This document shows, piece after piece, positions 5,289-12,293 of a stretch of DNA of 12,298 nucleotides. The notes under the pieces are model-generated. The model was not told where the DNA came from. It searched no databases and saw nothing but the letters and a program-made list of their open reading frames with translations. Position numbers and translations under genes: made by a program. This stretch comes from an uncultured Bacilli bacterium (lineage in GTDB: Bacteria > Bacillota_I > Bacilli_A > RF39 > UBA660): contig CAKPJE010000021.1 of assembly GCA_934162555.1 (NCBI GenBank), positions 1 to 12,298 on the forward strand. The letters run 5' to 3'. How positions within the stretch are numbered: position 1 is the first letter of the stretch; every line of letters begins with the position of its first letter.

Positions 5289-7568
5289 ATGAAGTACGGA
5301 TTAACAAGTAAAGAAGTCGAACAAAGAAAAGAACAAAACCTTGTAAATACTGATGAAAGTGTCAAAACTAAAAGTATAAAAAAAATAATCTTAGATAACT
5401 CTTTAAATATATTTAACATTGTAAATGCTTCCTTTGGAATTATCATTATAATATCAGGAATCATCTTTAAAATATATTGGTTAGACATAATAAAAAGTAT
5501 AACCTTTATGTTTATAATGATAATAAATACAGTTATAAGCATATGTCAAGAAATATCAAGTAAATTAATTGTTGACAAACTATCTATAATAAGTAAATCA
5601 CCAGTTTTAAGTATAAGAGATGGAAAAGAAGAATACATAAATGTAAACGATATTGTTTTAGATGATGCTTTGAAATTTAAAATAGGCAATCAAGTAGTTG
5701 TAGACAGTATAGTTTTAGACGGCATAGCAGAAGTAAATGAATCATTTATAACAGGTGAATCTAAAACAGTAATTAAAAGAAAAAATGATAAAATATTATC
5801 AGGATCATTTATTGTAAGTGGTGAAGTAATAGTAAAAGTATTAACAGTCGGAAAAGACACCTACACATCTAAAATAACAGCATCAACCAAAAAGAAAAAT
5901 AAAATAAACTCTTGCTTAATGGACTCCTTAAATTTTATAATTAAAAACATATCAAAAATTATTGTACCAATAGGAATAATAATGTTTATAAAACAATACA
6001 GTCTTCAATCAAACGATCTTTATAATGCCATCATAAGAACTGTTGCATCCATGGTAATGATGATACCAGAAGGATTAGTCTTATTAACAAGTACCGTACT
6101 TGCAGTAAGTGTAATAAGGTTAAGTAAAGTAAAAGTTTTAGTCCAAGAATTATACTGTATAGAAACACTAGCAAGAGTTGATACACTATGCTTAGATAAA
6201 ACAGGAACACTAACAGAAGGCATAATGGAAGTATATGACTGCATAAAAAAAGATGACATAAACATAGAAGAAATATTAAGATCATTTTCTATGAATCTAG
6301 TTCATAATAATACACTTGAAGCAATGAATAAAAAATATGGTAATAAAGGTATAAAAGCAAATAAAAAAGAAGAATTTTCATCAAGTAAAAAATTCTCCAT
6401 GATAAATTATAATAATTATGATTATTTTTTAGGCGCTCCAGAAATTTTATTTCCTGAAATAAATGTATCAGAATATTCCGACTATAGAGTATTAGCTTTA
6501 GGATCTAAAAAAGAAAATGAACAAGAATTAAAATTAGGTGCTTTAATATTATTACAAGACAAAATAAGAAATAAAGCCAAAGAAACACTAGAATATTTTA
6601 AATCACAAGGTGTTGATGTTAAAATAATATCTGGTGATAGTACTGAAACACTTGTTAAAATTGCCCAAAGACTAGATATAAAAATAAATGGTTATGTTGA
6701 TATGAGTAAAATTGATGTAATCGATGACGAAATAATTAAAAATACTATATTTGGTAGAGTAAGTCCATTTCAAAAAAAAGAATTAGTTGAAAGAATGAAA
6801 TTAAATGGTCATACTGTTGCTATGACTGGAGATGGCGTAAATGATGTACTAGCGCTTAAAGAAGCGGACTGTAGTATTGCAATCGCAAACGGTTCAGATG
6901 CTGCTAAAGCTGTTTCAAGACTTGTTTTATTAGATAGTAACTTTGATAGTATCCCAAGTATTGTTTATGAAGGAAGAAGAACCATAAATAATATAACAAG
7001 AAGTGCAACTCTTTTTCTATCTAAAACAGGTTATGCTATATTATTTACACTAGTTTATTTAATACTAAAAGTAAGTTATCCATTTGAGCCAGTCCAAATA
7101 TCTCTAATCAGTTCACTTACAATCGGTATTCCTTCATTTGTACTAGCACTTGAAGATAATAAAGATAGAGTAAAAGGGGATTTTTTAAAAAACGTCTTAT
7201 ATAAATCTGTTCCCGTAAGTGTAACATCTGTTATAAGTGTATTAATTGTAGAAATAATTGGTTCACTCTTTAACCTTTCACAAATGGAAAAATCGACAAT
7301 TGATGTATTTTTAATTGAATTTATAGGCTTTATGCTAATATTTAAATTATCAATACCATTTAATAAAATGCGCAAAATACTATTTTATTTTTGTATAATT
7401 TGTTTTATAATATGTGTAGTATTTTTAAGAGATTTTTATTCACTTGCAGTACTAAAAGGAGAATTAATATTAATAACATTTGTTTTAATGGCACTAAGTA
7501 TATATATATTAATGTTTTTCTATAAAATATTTAATAAATTAATAGATAAATGGGAGGCAAAAAAATGA
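5289..7568 (+). CDS. Cation-transporting P-type ATPase, CtpE-like
   Basis: A 759-residue P-type ATPase that should couple ATP hydrolysis to cation movement across the cytoplasmic membrane. In order: two N-terminal helices (about 42-63 and 67-86), the actuator domain with TGES (155-158), the pore helix motif IPEGL (259-263), the phosphorylated Asp303 in DKTGT (303-307), a short nucleotide domain with LGAPE (381-385), SGD (448-450), TGDGVND (513-519) and six C-terminal helices. The stretches EGLVLLTS-VLAVSVIRL, VQELYCIETLARVD and SLTIGIPSFVLALE match the subgroup containing mycobacterial CtpE, reported to be involved in calcium uptake. Calcium or another divalent ion is therefore the best guess, but the ion cannot be proven. 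The protein is shorter than PacL/SERCA-type pumps. It starts after AAAAGGAG, and its TGA overlaps the era start by ATGA (7565-7568). Confidence 0.92.
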   Translation: MKYGLTSKEVEQRKEQNLVNTDESVKTKSIKKIILDNSLNIFNIVNASFGIIIIISGIIFKIYWLDIIKSITFMFIMIINTVISICQEISSKLIVDKLSIISKSPVLSIRDGKEEYINVNDIVLDDALKFKIGNQVVVDSIVLDGIAEVNESFITGESKTVIKRKNDKILSGSFIVSGEVIVKVLTVGKDTYTSKITASTKKKNKINSCLMDSLNFIIKNISKIIVPIGIIMFIKQYSLQSNDLYNAIIRTVASMVMMIPEGLVLLTSTVLAVSVIRLSKVKVLVQELYCIETLARVDTLCLDKTGTLTEGIMEVYDCIKKDDINIEEILRSFSMNLVHNNTLEAMNKKYGNKGIKANKKEEFSSSKKFSMINYNNYDYFLGAPEILFPEINVSEYSDYRVLALGSKKENEQELKLGALILLQDKIRNKAKETLEYFKSQGVDVKIISGDSTETLVKIAQRLDIKINGYVDMSKIDVIDDEIIKNTIFGRVSPFQKKELVERMKLNGHTVAMTGDGVNDVLALKEADCSIAIANGSDAAKAVSRLVLLDSNFDSIPSIVYEGRRTINNITRSATLFLSKTGYAILFTLVYLILKVSYPFEPVQISLISSLTIGIPSFVLALEDNKDRVKGDFLKNVLYKSVPVSVTSVISVLIVEIIGSLFNLSQMEKSTIDVFLIEFIGFMLIFKLSIPFNKMRKILFYFCIICFIICVVFLRDFYSLAVLKGELILITFVLMALSIYILMFFYKIFNKLIDKWEAKK
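7552..7557 (+). promoter_or_regulatory. Ribosome binding site that decides the era start
   Basis: GGGAGG sits seven bases before ATG 7565. An upstream in-frame ATG at 7550 would place this site inside the coding region and has no site of its own, so 7565 is preferred. That start also gives the ATGA overlap with the ATPase stop. Confidence 0.8.
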
Positions 7569-8452
7569 AATCAGGATTTGTTGGAATAATAGGAAGAAGT
7601 AATGTTGGAAAATCAACACTAATAAATAATTTAGTTGGTAGGAAAGTTGCAATAACATCAGATAAAGTCCAAACAACAAGAAATGTAATTCAAGGAATAT
7701 ATAATGATTCCGAAAGTCAAATAGTATTTGTAGATACACCAGGAATTCATAAACCAACACATAAATTAGGTAATTATTTAAATAAAGAAGCATACTTCAG
7801 TATTGAAGATGTTGATGTTATTTTGTTTGTTGTTGATGGAAGTGTAAACATAGGTCCAGGGGATAAGTTTGTTATTGAAAAACTAAAATCTGTTAAAAAA
7901 GATGTTATTTTAGTTATTAATAAAATAGATAAAATGACAAATGAATATATAATGAAAAAAATATTAGAATATAAAGAGTTATATGATTTTAAAGAAATAG
8001 TACCTGTAAGTGCATTAAAAAATAAGAATAAGGATGAATTAATTAAAGTAATTAAATTGTATTTAAAAGATAATATTAAATATTATGATGATGAAACTTT
8101 TACAAATAAACCAGTTCAGTTTTTAGTTAGTGAACTTATAAGAGAAAAAATATTTAATTTAACAAGAGAAGAAAGACCCCATTCTGTAACAGTAGTAATA
8201 GAACAAATGAAAAGAAATAAAGGTAAACTAATAATAAATGCTATGATTGTTGTTGATAGAGATGCTGTTAAAAAAATAATTGTAGGTCATAATGGTTTTA
8301 TGATTAAACAAATTGGTATTGAAGCAAGACAAGATATTGAAGAATTATTGGGTGAAAAAATATATTTAGAACTATTTGTTAAAACAATTGATTCATGGCG
8401 TGATATTGATAAATATATAAAAGAATTTGGTTATAATGAAATAGATGAATAA
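7565..8452 (+). CDS. era: GTPase Era
   Basis: A 295-residue Ras-like GTPase with a C-terminal KH domain. Era binds the 3' end of 16S rRNA and acts in maturation of the small ribosomal subunit. All GTP-binding motifs are present: G1 GRSNVGKST (10-18), the QTTRN switch region (36-40), G3 DTPG (57-60), G4 NKID (119-122) and G5 SAL (149-151). The Era-specific IHKPTHKLG (61-69) is intact. The KH domain carries the loop GHNG (241-244) and IKQIGIEARQDIEELLG (247-263). The length is usual for the family. The start at 7565 is supported by GGGAGG and by the overlap with the ATPase stop. The order era-yqzL-recO downstream is the conserved Bacilli arrangement. No promoter is evident between the ATPase and era. 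Confidence 0.97.
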   Translation: MKSGFVGIIGRSNVGKSTLINNLVGRKVAITSDKVQTTRNVIQGIYNDSESQIVFVDTPGIHKPTHKLGNYLNKEAYFSIEDVDVILFVVDGSVNIGPGDKFVIEKLKSVKKDVILVINKIDKMTNEYIMKKILEYKELYDFKEIVPVSALKNKNKDELIKVIKLYLKDNIKYYDDETFTNKPVQFLVSELIREKIFNLTREERPHSVTVVIEQMKRNKGKLIINAMIVVDRDAVKKIIVGHNGFMIKQIGIEARQDIEELLGEKIYLELFVKTIDSWRDIDKYIKEFGYNEIDE

Positions 8453-8458
8453 AATATA

Positions 8459-8518
8459 AAAAAGTAATCATAATCTATATTAGGTGAGAATATGAAAGAT
8501 ATGTTATGGTTACTTTTT
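8459..8518 (+). promoter_or_regulatory. Long hairpin presenting the yqzL ribosome site in its loop
   Basis: AAAAAGTAATCATAA (8459-8473) pairs with TTATGGTTACTTTTT (8504-8518) over 15 bp with one G-U. The 30-base interior holds a second 5-bp stem (ATATT 8477-8481 with AATAT 8489-8493) whose 7-base loop is exactly AGGTGAG, the yqzL ribosome site. The right arm lies in yqzL codons 5-9 and ends in T5. It may act as a translation or read-through control element; the role is inferred. Confidence 0.45.
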
Positions 8519-8599
8519 AAAAATACTGGTAAGATAGAATATTTTATGAAGTATAAGGAGTTAGAGCATGAACGAAGTAGAGGGAATAATAGTAAATGA
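8492..8599 (+). CDS. yqzL: YqzL-family small protein
   Basis: A 35-codon gene reading MKDMLWLLFKNTGKIEYFMK then YKELEHERSRGNNSK. It fits the YqzL pattern W-x-x-F-x-x-T-G-x-I-x-x-Y/F-x-x-(Y/F)-K-E-x-E and sits between era and recO, where B. subtilis carries yqzL. The family is small (about 45 residues in Bacillus) and has no established function. Here the tail after KELE is shorter. AGGTGAG (8482-8488) lies three bases before the ATG. The 3' end overlaps the start of recO by 32 bases in another frame, and the recO ribosome site (AAGGAG, 8555-8560) lies inside this gene, so the two are probably translated in a coupled way. The gene is easily missed by length cut-offs. Confidence 0.85.
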   Translation: MKDMLWLLFKNTGKIEYFMKYKELEHERSRGNNSK

Positions 8600-9296
8600 A
8601 ATAGACTATAGAGATAAAAGTAAAATTATTTCTGTTCTAACAAGTAAAGGTTTAATAGGAATGATAGCAAAAGGATGTAAAAGTCCTAAAAGTATGCTTA
8701 GATCTTGCACTGATAAATTAACATATGGTAAATTTTATATAAGGTATAAAGAAAATAAATTGTCATTTTTAAATAGTTTTGACAGTTATTCAAGTTTTAA
8801 AAATATTAAAAAAGATTTTGATAAGTTAGGTTTTACTATGTACTTATTAAATTTAAGTTATCAGGTCGCAAAAGAAAATTTTAAGGAAAACATTTATTAT
8901 AATTTAATTGATGCCTTAAAAAAAATAGAAGATGGTATTAATCCTTTAGTAATGACAAATATACTAGAACTAAAATTTTTGACATATTTAGGTGTTGAAC
9001 CAATTTTAGATAAATGTTCTGTTTGTATGAATCAAAATAATATAATTGGTTTATCAACTAGTAAAGGTGGGTTAGTATGCTCAAATTGTTTTCAAAATGA
9101 TATGCTAGTAGATGAGAAGGTAATAAAATTAATTAGATTATATTATTATATTGATATTAAAAAAATAGATGGATTTAATGTTGATAAAAAGATTGTAAAT
9201 GAAATTAATAGATTTATAGATGATTATTATGAAAGATATACAGGATTATATCTAAATGGTAAAAAAATAATAAGCGATATATTTAATAAAAATTAG
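8568..9296 (+). CDS. recO: DNA repair protein RecO
   Basis: A 242-residue recombination mediator of the RecFOR pathway. RecO helps load RecA onto single-stranded DNA covered by SSB and anneals complementary strands. The N-terminal OB-fold is visible at about 1-75 (EGIIVNEIDYRDKSKIISVLT, then GLIGMIAKGCKSPKS). A helical region follows (about 80-145, including ELKFLTYLGVEP). The family's zinc site is complete: C150-x2-C153 and C171-x2-C174. The length is normal for Firmicutes. AAGGAG (8555-8560) lies seven bases before the ATG and inside yqzL. The operon ends here in a terminator just beyond the stop. The neighbourhood with era and yqzL supports the call. Confidence 0.95.
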   Translation: MNEVEGIIVNEIDYRDKSKIISVLTSKGLIGMIAKGCKSPKSMLRSCTDKLTYGKFYIRYKENKLSFLNSFDSYSSFKNIKKDFDKLGFTMYLLNLSYQVAKENFKENIYYNLIDALKKIEDGINPLVMTNILELKFLTYLGVEPILDKCSVCMNQNNIIGLSTSKGGLVCSNCFQNDMLVDEKVIKLIRLYYYIDIKKIDGFNVDKKIVNEINRFIDDYYERYTGLYLNGKKIISDIFNKN

Positions 9297-9297
9297 G

Positions 9298-9318
9298 ATA
9301 CACGAAAGTGTATTTTTT
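9298..9318 (+). terminator. Intrinsic terminator with GAAA tetraloop after recO
   Basis: ATACAC (9298-9303) and GTGTAT (9308-9313) form a 6-bp stem closed by a GNRA-type GAAA loop, followed by T5 (9314-9318). G-U pairs with 9296-9297 could lengthen the stem slightly. It starts two bases past the recO stop. The remaining bases to 9403 are AT-rich with T-runs, and I see no gene in them. Confidence 0.75.
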
Positions 9319-9403
9319 AATAAATTTTAATTTTTTTTTATTAGTATGTTTAAACATCGCTATATATTGGTTTTGTAAATTATTTTAAGAGAAAGTTTTT
9401 AAG

Positions 9404-9433
9404 TTGTGTATAAAGTCAGACATATGCTATAAT
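9404..9433 (+). promoter_or_regulatory. Promoter of the epimerase-like gene
   Basis: TATGCTATAAT (9423-9433) is an extended -10. TTGTGT (9404-9409) lies 18 bases upstream of TATAAT. AGAGAGG (9441-9447) and ATG (9457) follow. Confidence 0.7.
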
Positions 9434-9456
9434 AGTTAAAAGAGAGGTATAAATAT

Positions 9457-10764
9457 ATGACTTATTTAATTATTGGTGGACTAGGTTTTATTGGATATAA
9501 TTTAGCAGAAGAATTATTAAAAGATAACAACAAAGTTATTGTTATTGATAATATAAGCTATGATTCATATTATCCTTATGATTCAAACTTAAAAAAAATA
9601 AAGAAAAAACACATTATTACTAATGATAATTATATATTTTATAAAAAAAATATCTGTAAAGATTCCTTAGATGATGTATTTGTTCAAAAAATTGATTATG
9701 CCATTTTTTTAGCAGATATGACACACGACTATTATTCAATACTAAAAAATGATTTTACTTTATTAAATATTGGATTAAAAAAAGTACTTAAATATGTTCA
9801 AGAGAAAAAAATAAAATTCATTCTAGGTTCTTCTTCATGGATATATGATAATCTAAATAAAAAAATATTAAAAGAAGAAATAATAAAAGATAATTTAACA
9901 GATTATGGTAGAGCAATTAGAGTTAATGAAGAAATTGTTTTGAATAGTAAAATTAAAGCTATTATATTAAGAATGGGAATTGCTTATGGAAAGGATATGC
10001 TCTCAAATAATTTTTTGTATGAAATATTAGATAAGTTATATTCTGGAGAAAGATTACTTGGCTATGAATGTGATGTAGAGGTACCTAAAGACTATATTTA
10101 TATTAAAGATGTGATATACTGTATTAAGAAATCATTTGAATATTTTAATTCTATTAATAATACGGAAATTATTAATGTTAGTAGCGCTAAATCTACTACT
10201 ACTAATACATTAATAAATAATATTTTATTATATTTAAATAGTCGTTTAAAAAATTATGGCTATAAAATAGATGAATATGACTTTCCTTTAAATAAAACAG
10301 ATTATATGAGATTAGATATTAGTAAAGCAAGAAAAAATTTAAAATTTAAGCCATCTATTGATATTGATGTTGGAATAATTGATTTAATAAATTATTATGA
10401 ATCTATTAATTATGTTAATGTTAAATTAACTAAAAAACTTAAATTAAAAATTGATAAAATGGGTTATTGCGAATTAAAAAAAGAAGCATACAAATATTTA
10501 AAATGTTCTTTAACTAATGAAGAAGTTATTAATTATATAGATTATAGAATTTATTTGTTGTATTATTCTTTAAATGATATATCAACTAATAAAATTATGG
10601 ATTTAAGTAATACTGAATTATTAGAACTTAAGGAAGATTTAATGCACAGAAACTATAAAAAAGTTGAAAATAATTTTCAATTATTTAATAGAAAAGTATA
10701 TGAAACATCCGATGATAGCAAGAAAGTAATTGATTTTATTGACAAAATACTTGATGATTGCTAA
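9457..10764 (+). CDS. Divergent NAD-dependent epimerase/dehydratase-like protein with C-terminal extension
   Basis: A 435-residue protein. Residues 1-315 have the extended SDR fold of nucleotide-sugar epimerases/dehydratases: GGLGFIG (7-13) binds the dinucleotide, VIVIDN (27-32) ends the second strand with an acidic residue, LGSSSWIYD (123-131) is the serine-containing strand, and YIYIKDV (213-219) is the late family motif. The catalytic pair is altered: Y150 is present in DYGRAIRVNEE, but the position of the lysine in Y-x3-K holds I154, with R155 next. Residues from about 320 to 435 are an extra, lysine-rich and probably helical region that I do not recognise. The protein may be a changed-specificity enzyme, a binding protein or an inactive relative. 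Its substrate is unknown. It has its own promoter, and no terminator separates it from the genes that follow. Confidence 0.8.
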   Translation: MTYLIIGGLGFIGYNLAEELLKDNNKVIVIDNISYDSYYPYDSNLKKIKKKHIITNDNYIFYKKNICKDSLDDVFVQKIDYAIFLADMTHDYYSILKNDFTLLNIGLKKVLKYVQEKKIKFILGSSSWIYDNLNKKILKEEIIKDNLTDYGRAIRVNEEIVLNSKIKAIILRMGIAYGKDMLSNNFLYEILDKLYSGERLLGYECDVEVPKDYIYIKDVIYCIKKSFEYFNSINNTEIINVSSAKSTTTNTLINNILLYLNSRLKNYGYKIDEYDFPLNKTDYMRLDISKARKNLKFKPSIDIDVGIIDLINYYESINYVNVKLTKKLKLKIDKMGYCELKKEAYKYLKCSLTNEEVINYIDYRIYLLYYSLNDISTNKIMDLSNTELLELKEDLMHRNYKKVENNFQLFNRKVYETSDDSKKVIDFIDKILDDC

Positions 10765-10789
10765 TGTACTGATTGTTTTAGGAGGGGAA

Positions 10790-10891
10790 ATGATGGAAGA
10801 GTATGGTATTTTGTTTTTTAATAGCTCAATAAATGCTTTGTTGAATGAATACTATAGATTTTTATTATTTTTTTTGATACAATTTAATTAG
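10790..10891 (+). CDS. Possible 33-residue peptide
   Basis: This is a short ORF beginning with two adjacent ATG codons (10790 and 10793) behind a very strong ribosome site, TAGGAGGGGA (10779-10788). It ends at TAG (10889-10891). The peptide starts MMEEYGILFFNSSINALLNE and finishes in a hydrophobic, Phe/Leu-rich stretch, so it may be membrane-inserted. A T8 run (10868-10875) lies near its end, but shifting frame there gives immediate stops, so it is not simply a frameshifted longer gene. It matches no family I know. It could be a real small protein, a leader peptide controlling the CYTH-HAD gene, or a remnant of a truncated gene. Confidence 0.4.
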   Translation: MMEEYGILFFNSSINALLNEYYRFLLFFLIQFN

Positions 10892-10921
10892 TTTTATTAA
10901 TGAAAAAGGAGTCAAAAGGAA

Positions 10922-12157
10922 ATGAGTAAAAGAGTAGAAATAGAACAAAAATTTTATTGTAGTAATCAAAATGAATTACTTAAACTTGTTGATAAAAACA
11001 AATTACAAATAAAATGTGAAAAAAATGAAATTGATGAGTATTTTACTGATATAAATAGTACCTTTATAAAAAATAGAACATGTCTAAGAATAAGGAAAAC
11101 TAATAATGAATTTTTAGAATTAACATTTAAAGGAAAATCAAAAGAACTAACAAATAATTATGCTAAAATTGAAAACAATATTGAACTAAATATTTCAAAC
11201 TATGATAGTATTGTTGGTTTGTTGTACTCCCTTGGTTATTTTAGTTATTCGGTTGTTGATAAAAAAAGAATAACATATACTAAAAAAGTGGATGATTTTG
11301 AATACAACATAATGATTGATTTTATAGAAAATTTAGGATCATTTGTTGAATTTGAACTTTTATATTATGGTAATGATAAACCTATAGAATATTTACAAGA
11401 AAAGTTGAGTGATTTTGTAGAAAAATTTAATTGTTTACATTTTGAAAGTGCTAATTTACCATACCGAGATTTCGTAGCCAATAAAACATACATTAATATT
11501 CTTCCGCAGAATAAATTAACTACAATATTATTTGACCTTGATGGAACTTTAATCAACAGTGAAAAAAAGTTCTTTGAGAGTTTTAGAAGTGTATTACTTT
11601 CTAGATATAATTATAATATAAGTTATAATGAATATGAAGAAAATGAGCTTAAACAAAATGCCAATTTAATAAAAAAACTAAAAGATAATGGTGTAATTAA
11701 TCAAAATGAATCTGATGAAATAATAATGAAAAATGTTTACATGGAATATGAAAAAAAGTTTTTAGAATTATTAGATGAAAATGAAGTTGTACTAAATTTT
11801 GAATTATTGAAGAGATTAAAAAATAAAGGATTAAGATTGGCACTAGTTAGTACTAGTAGAAAAAAGTTTATTAATATATTACTTCAAAAATTGAAAATAG
11901 AGGATTTGTTTGAACTTATAATATCAAGAGAAGATGTAGTAAACCTAAAACCAGCGCCAGACGCATACTTACTGGCTCTACAAAAATTAAATATTTCTAG
12001 TGATTGTTGTATCTCTTTTGAAGATTCTGAAAGAGGAATCATAGCATCTAAAAAAGCAAATATTAAAACTATACAAGTAAATGATTATAAAGAAAATAAA
12101 AGTAATGAAAAATTAAGTAGAACTTTACTTGCAATTATTAATTATATAGGGGAATAA
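10922..12157 (+). CDS. CYTH domain fused to a HAD-superfamily phosphatase
   Basis: A 411-residue two-domain protein. Residues 1 to about 185 form a CYTH (triphosphate-tunnel) domain: the signature EIEQK (6-10) gives the E-x-E-x-K motif, and the barrel residues R52, R56, R58, K70 and K72, K114-K115-R116 and E143-x-E145 fit its charged tunnel. CYTH proteins bind or hydrolyse triphosphates such as thiamine triphosphate, tripolyphosphate or nucleotides. Residues 198-411 form a HAD phosphatase/phosphoglucomutase-like domain: motif I FDLDGTL (204-210, nucleophile D205), motif II VST (309-311), motif III LKPAPD (342-347, K343) and motif IV FEDSERG (366-372). Both active sites look intact, so it could process a phosphorylated metabolite in two steps (inference). 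AAAAAGGAG (10903-10911) precedes the ATG by ten bases. The substrate is unknown. Confidence 0.88.
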   Translation: MSKRVEIEQKFYCSNQNELLKLVDKNKLQIKCEKNEIDEYFTDINSTFIKNRTCLRIRKTNNEFLELTFKGKSKELTNNYAKIENNIELNISNYDSIVGLLYSLGYFSYSVVDKKRITYTKKVDDFEYNIMIDFIENLGSFVEFELLYYGNDKPIEYLQEKLSDFVEKFNCLHFESANLPYRDFVANKTYINILPQNKLTTILFDLDGTLINSEKKFFESFRSVLLSRYNYNISYNEYEENELKQNANLIKKLKDNGVINQNESDEIIMKNVYMEYEKKFLELLDENEVVLNFELLKRLKNKGLRLALVSTSRKKFINILLQKLKIEDLFELIISREDVVNLKPAPDAYLLALQKLNISSDCCISFEDSERGIIASKKANIKTIQVNDYKENKSNEKLSRTLLAIINYIGE

Positions 12158-12160
12158 TCT

Positions 12161-12220
12161 ATGAACATAATAAAGAGCAAAATACATAAAATGTTTTATA
12201 AAAAAAATAAAATTGACTGA
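12161..12220 (+). CDS. Possible 19-residue basic peptide
   Basis: MNIIKSKIHKMFYKKNKID begins three bases after the CYTH-HAD stop and has AGGGGA (12148-12153) at a good distance. It is strongly basic. It is too short to separate from chance in AT-rich sequence, and no family is recognised. Confidence 0.2.
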   Translation: MNIIKSKIHKMFYKKNKID

Positions 12221-12241
12221 TGCATATAAAAAATTAAAATA

Positions 12242-12293
12242 AGCATTTAAAAAATAAAGCAATAAAAACTTTATTTTTTTTCTATTAAATGCT
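12242..12293 (+). repeat. Perfect 9-bp inverted repeat enclosing a terminator
   Basis: AGCATTTAA (12242-12250) and TTAAATGCT (12285-12293) are exact inverse copies. They enclose the terminator hairpin, and the right copy overlaps the -10 of the next promoter. It may simply lengthen the terminator stem or be an operator for the next gene. Confidence 0.6.
12249..12281 (+). terminator. Intrinsic terminator after the CYTH-HAD gene
   Basis: AAAAAATAAAG (12249-12259) pairs with CTTTATTTTTT (12269-12279) around a 9-base loop and runs into more T residues up to 12281. It ends the transcript from the epimerase-like/CYTH-HAD block. Confidence 0.75.

Noticed and set aside
7550..7564. Upstream in-frame ATG for era giving five more residues (MGGKK).
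   Set aside because: The bases GGGAGG belong to the ribosome site of ATG 7565, and Era proteins normally begin a few residues before the first strand. The 7565 start also gives a neat ATGA overlap.
9319..9403. Extra gene or riboswitch between recO and the epimerase-like gene.
   Set aside because: The stretch is short, AT-rich with T-runs and frequent stops, and shows no convincing stem apart from the recO terminator.
10790..10850. Truncated DUF3343-like (Se/S carrier) protein, because of the pattern 'ILFFNSSINALLNE'.
   Set aside because: The resemblance is a handful of residues, and the diagnostic later motifs are absent. It is not enough to name.
10868..10891. Frameshift or phase variation in the T8 run extending the 33-residue ORF.
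   Set aside because: Removing or adding one T leads to a stop within a few codons in each alternative frame.
10900..10929. Nine-codon ORF starting at ATG 10900 overlapping the CYTH-HAD start.
   Set aside because: It has no ribosome site of its own and contains the ribosome site of the CYTH-HAD gene. It is most likely chance.
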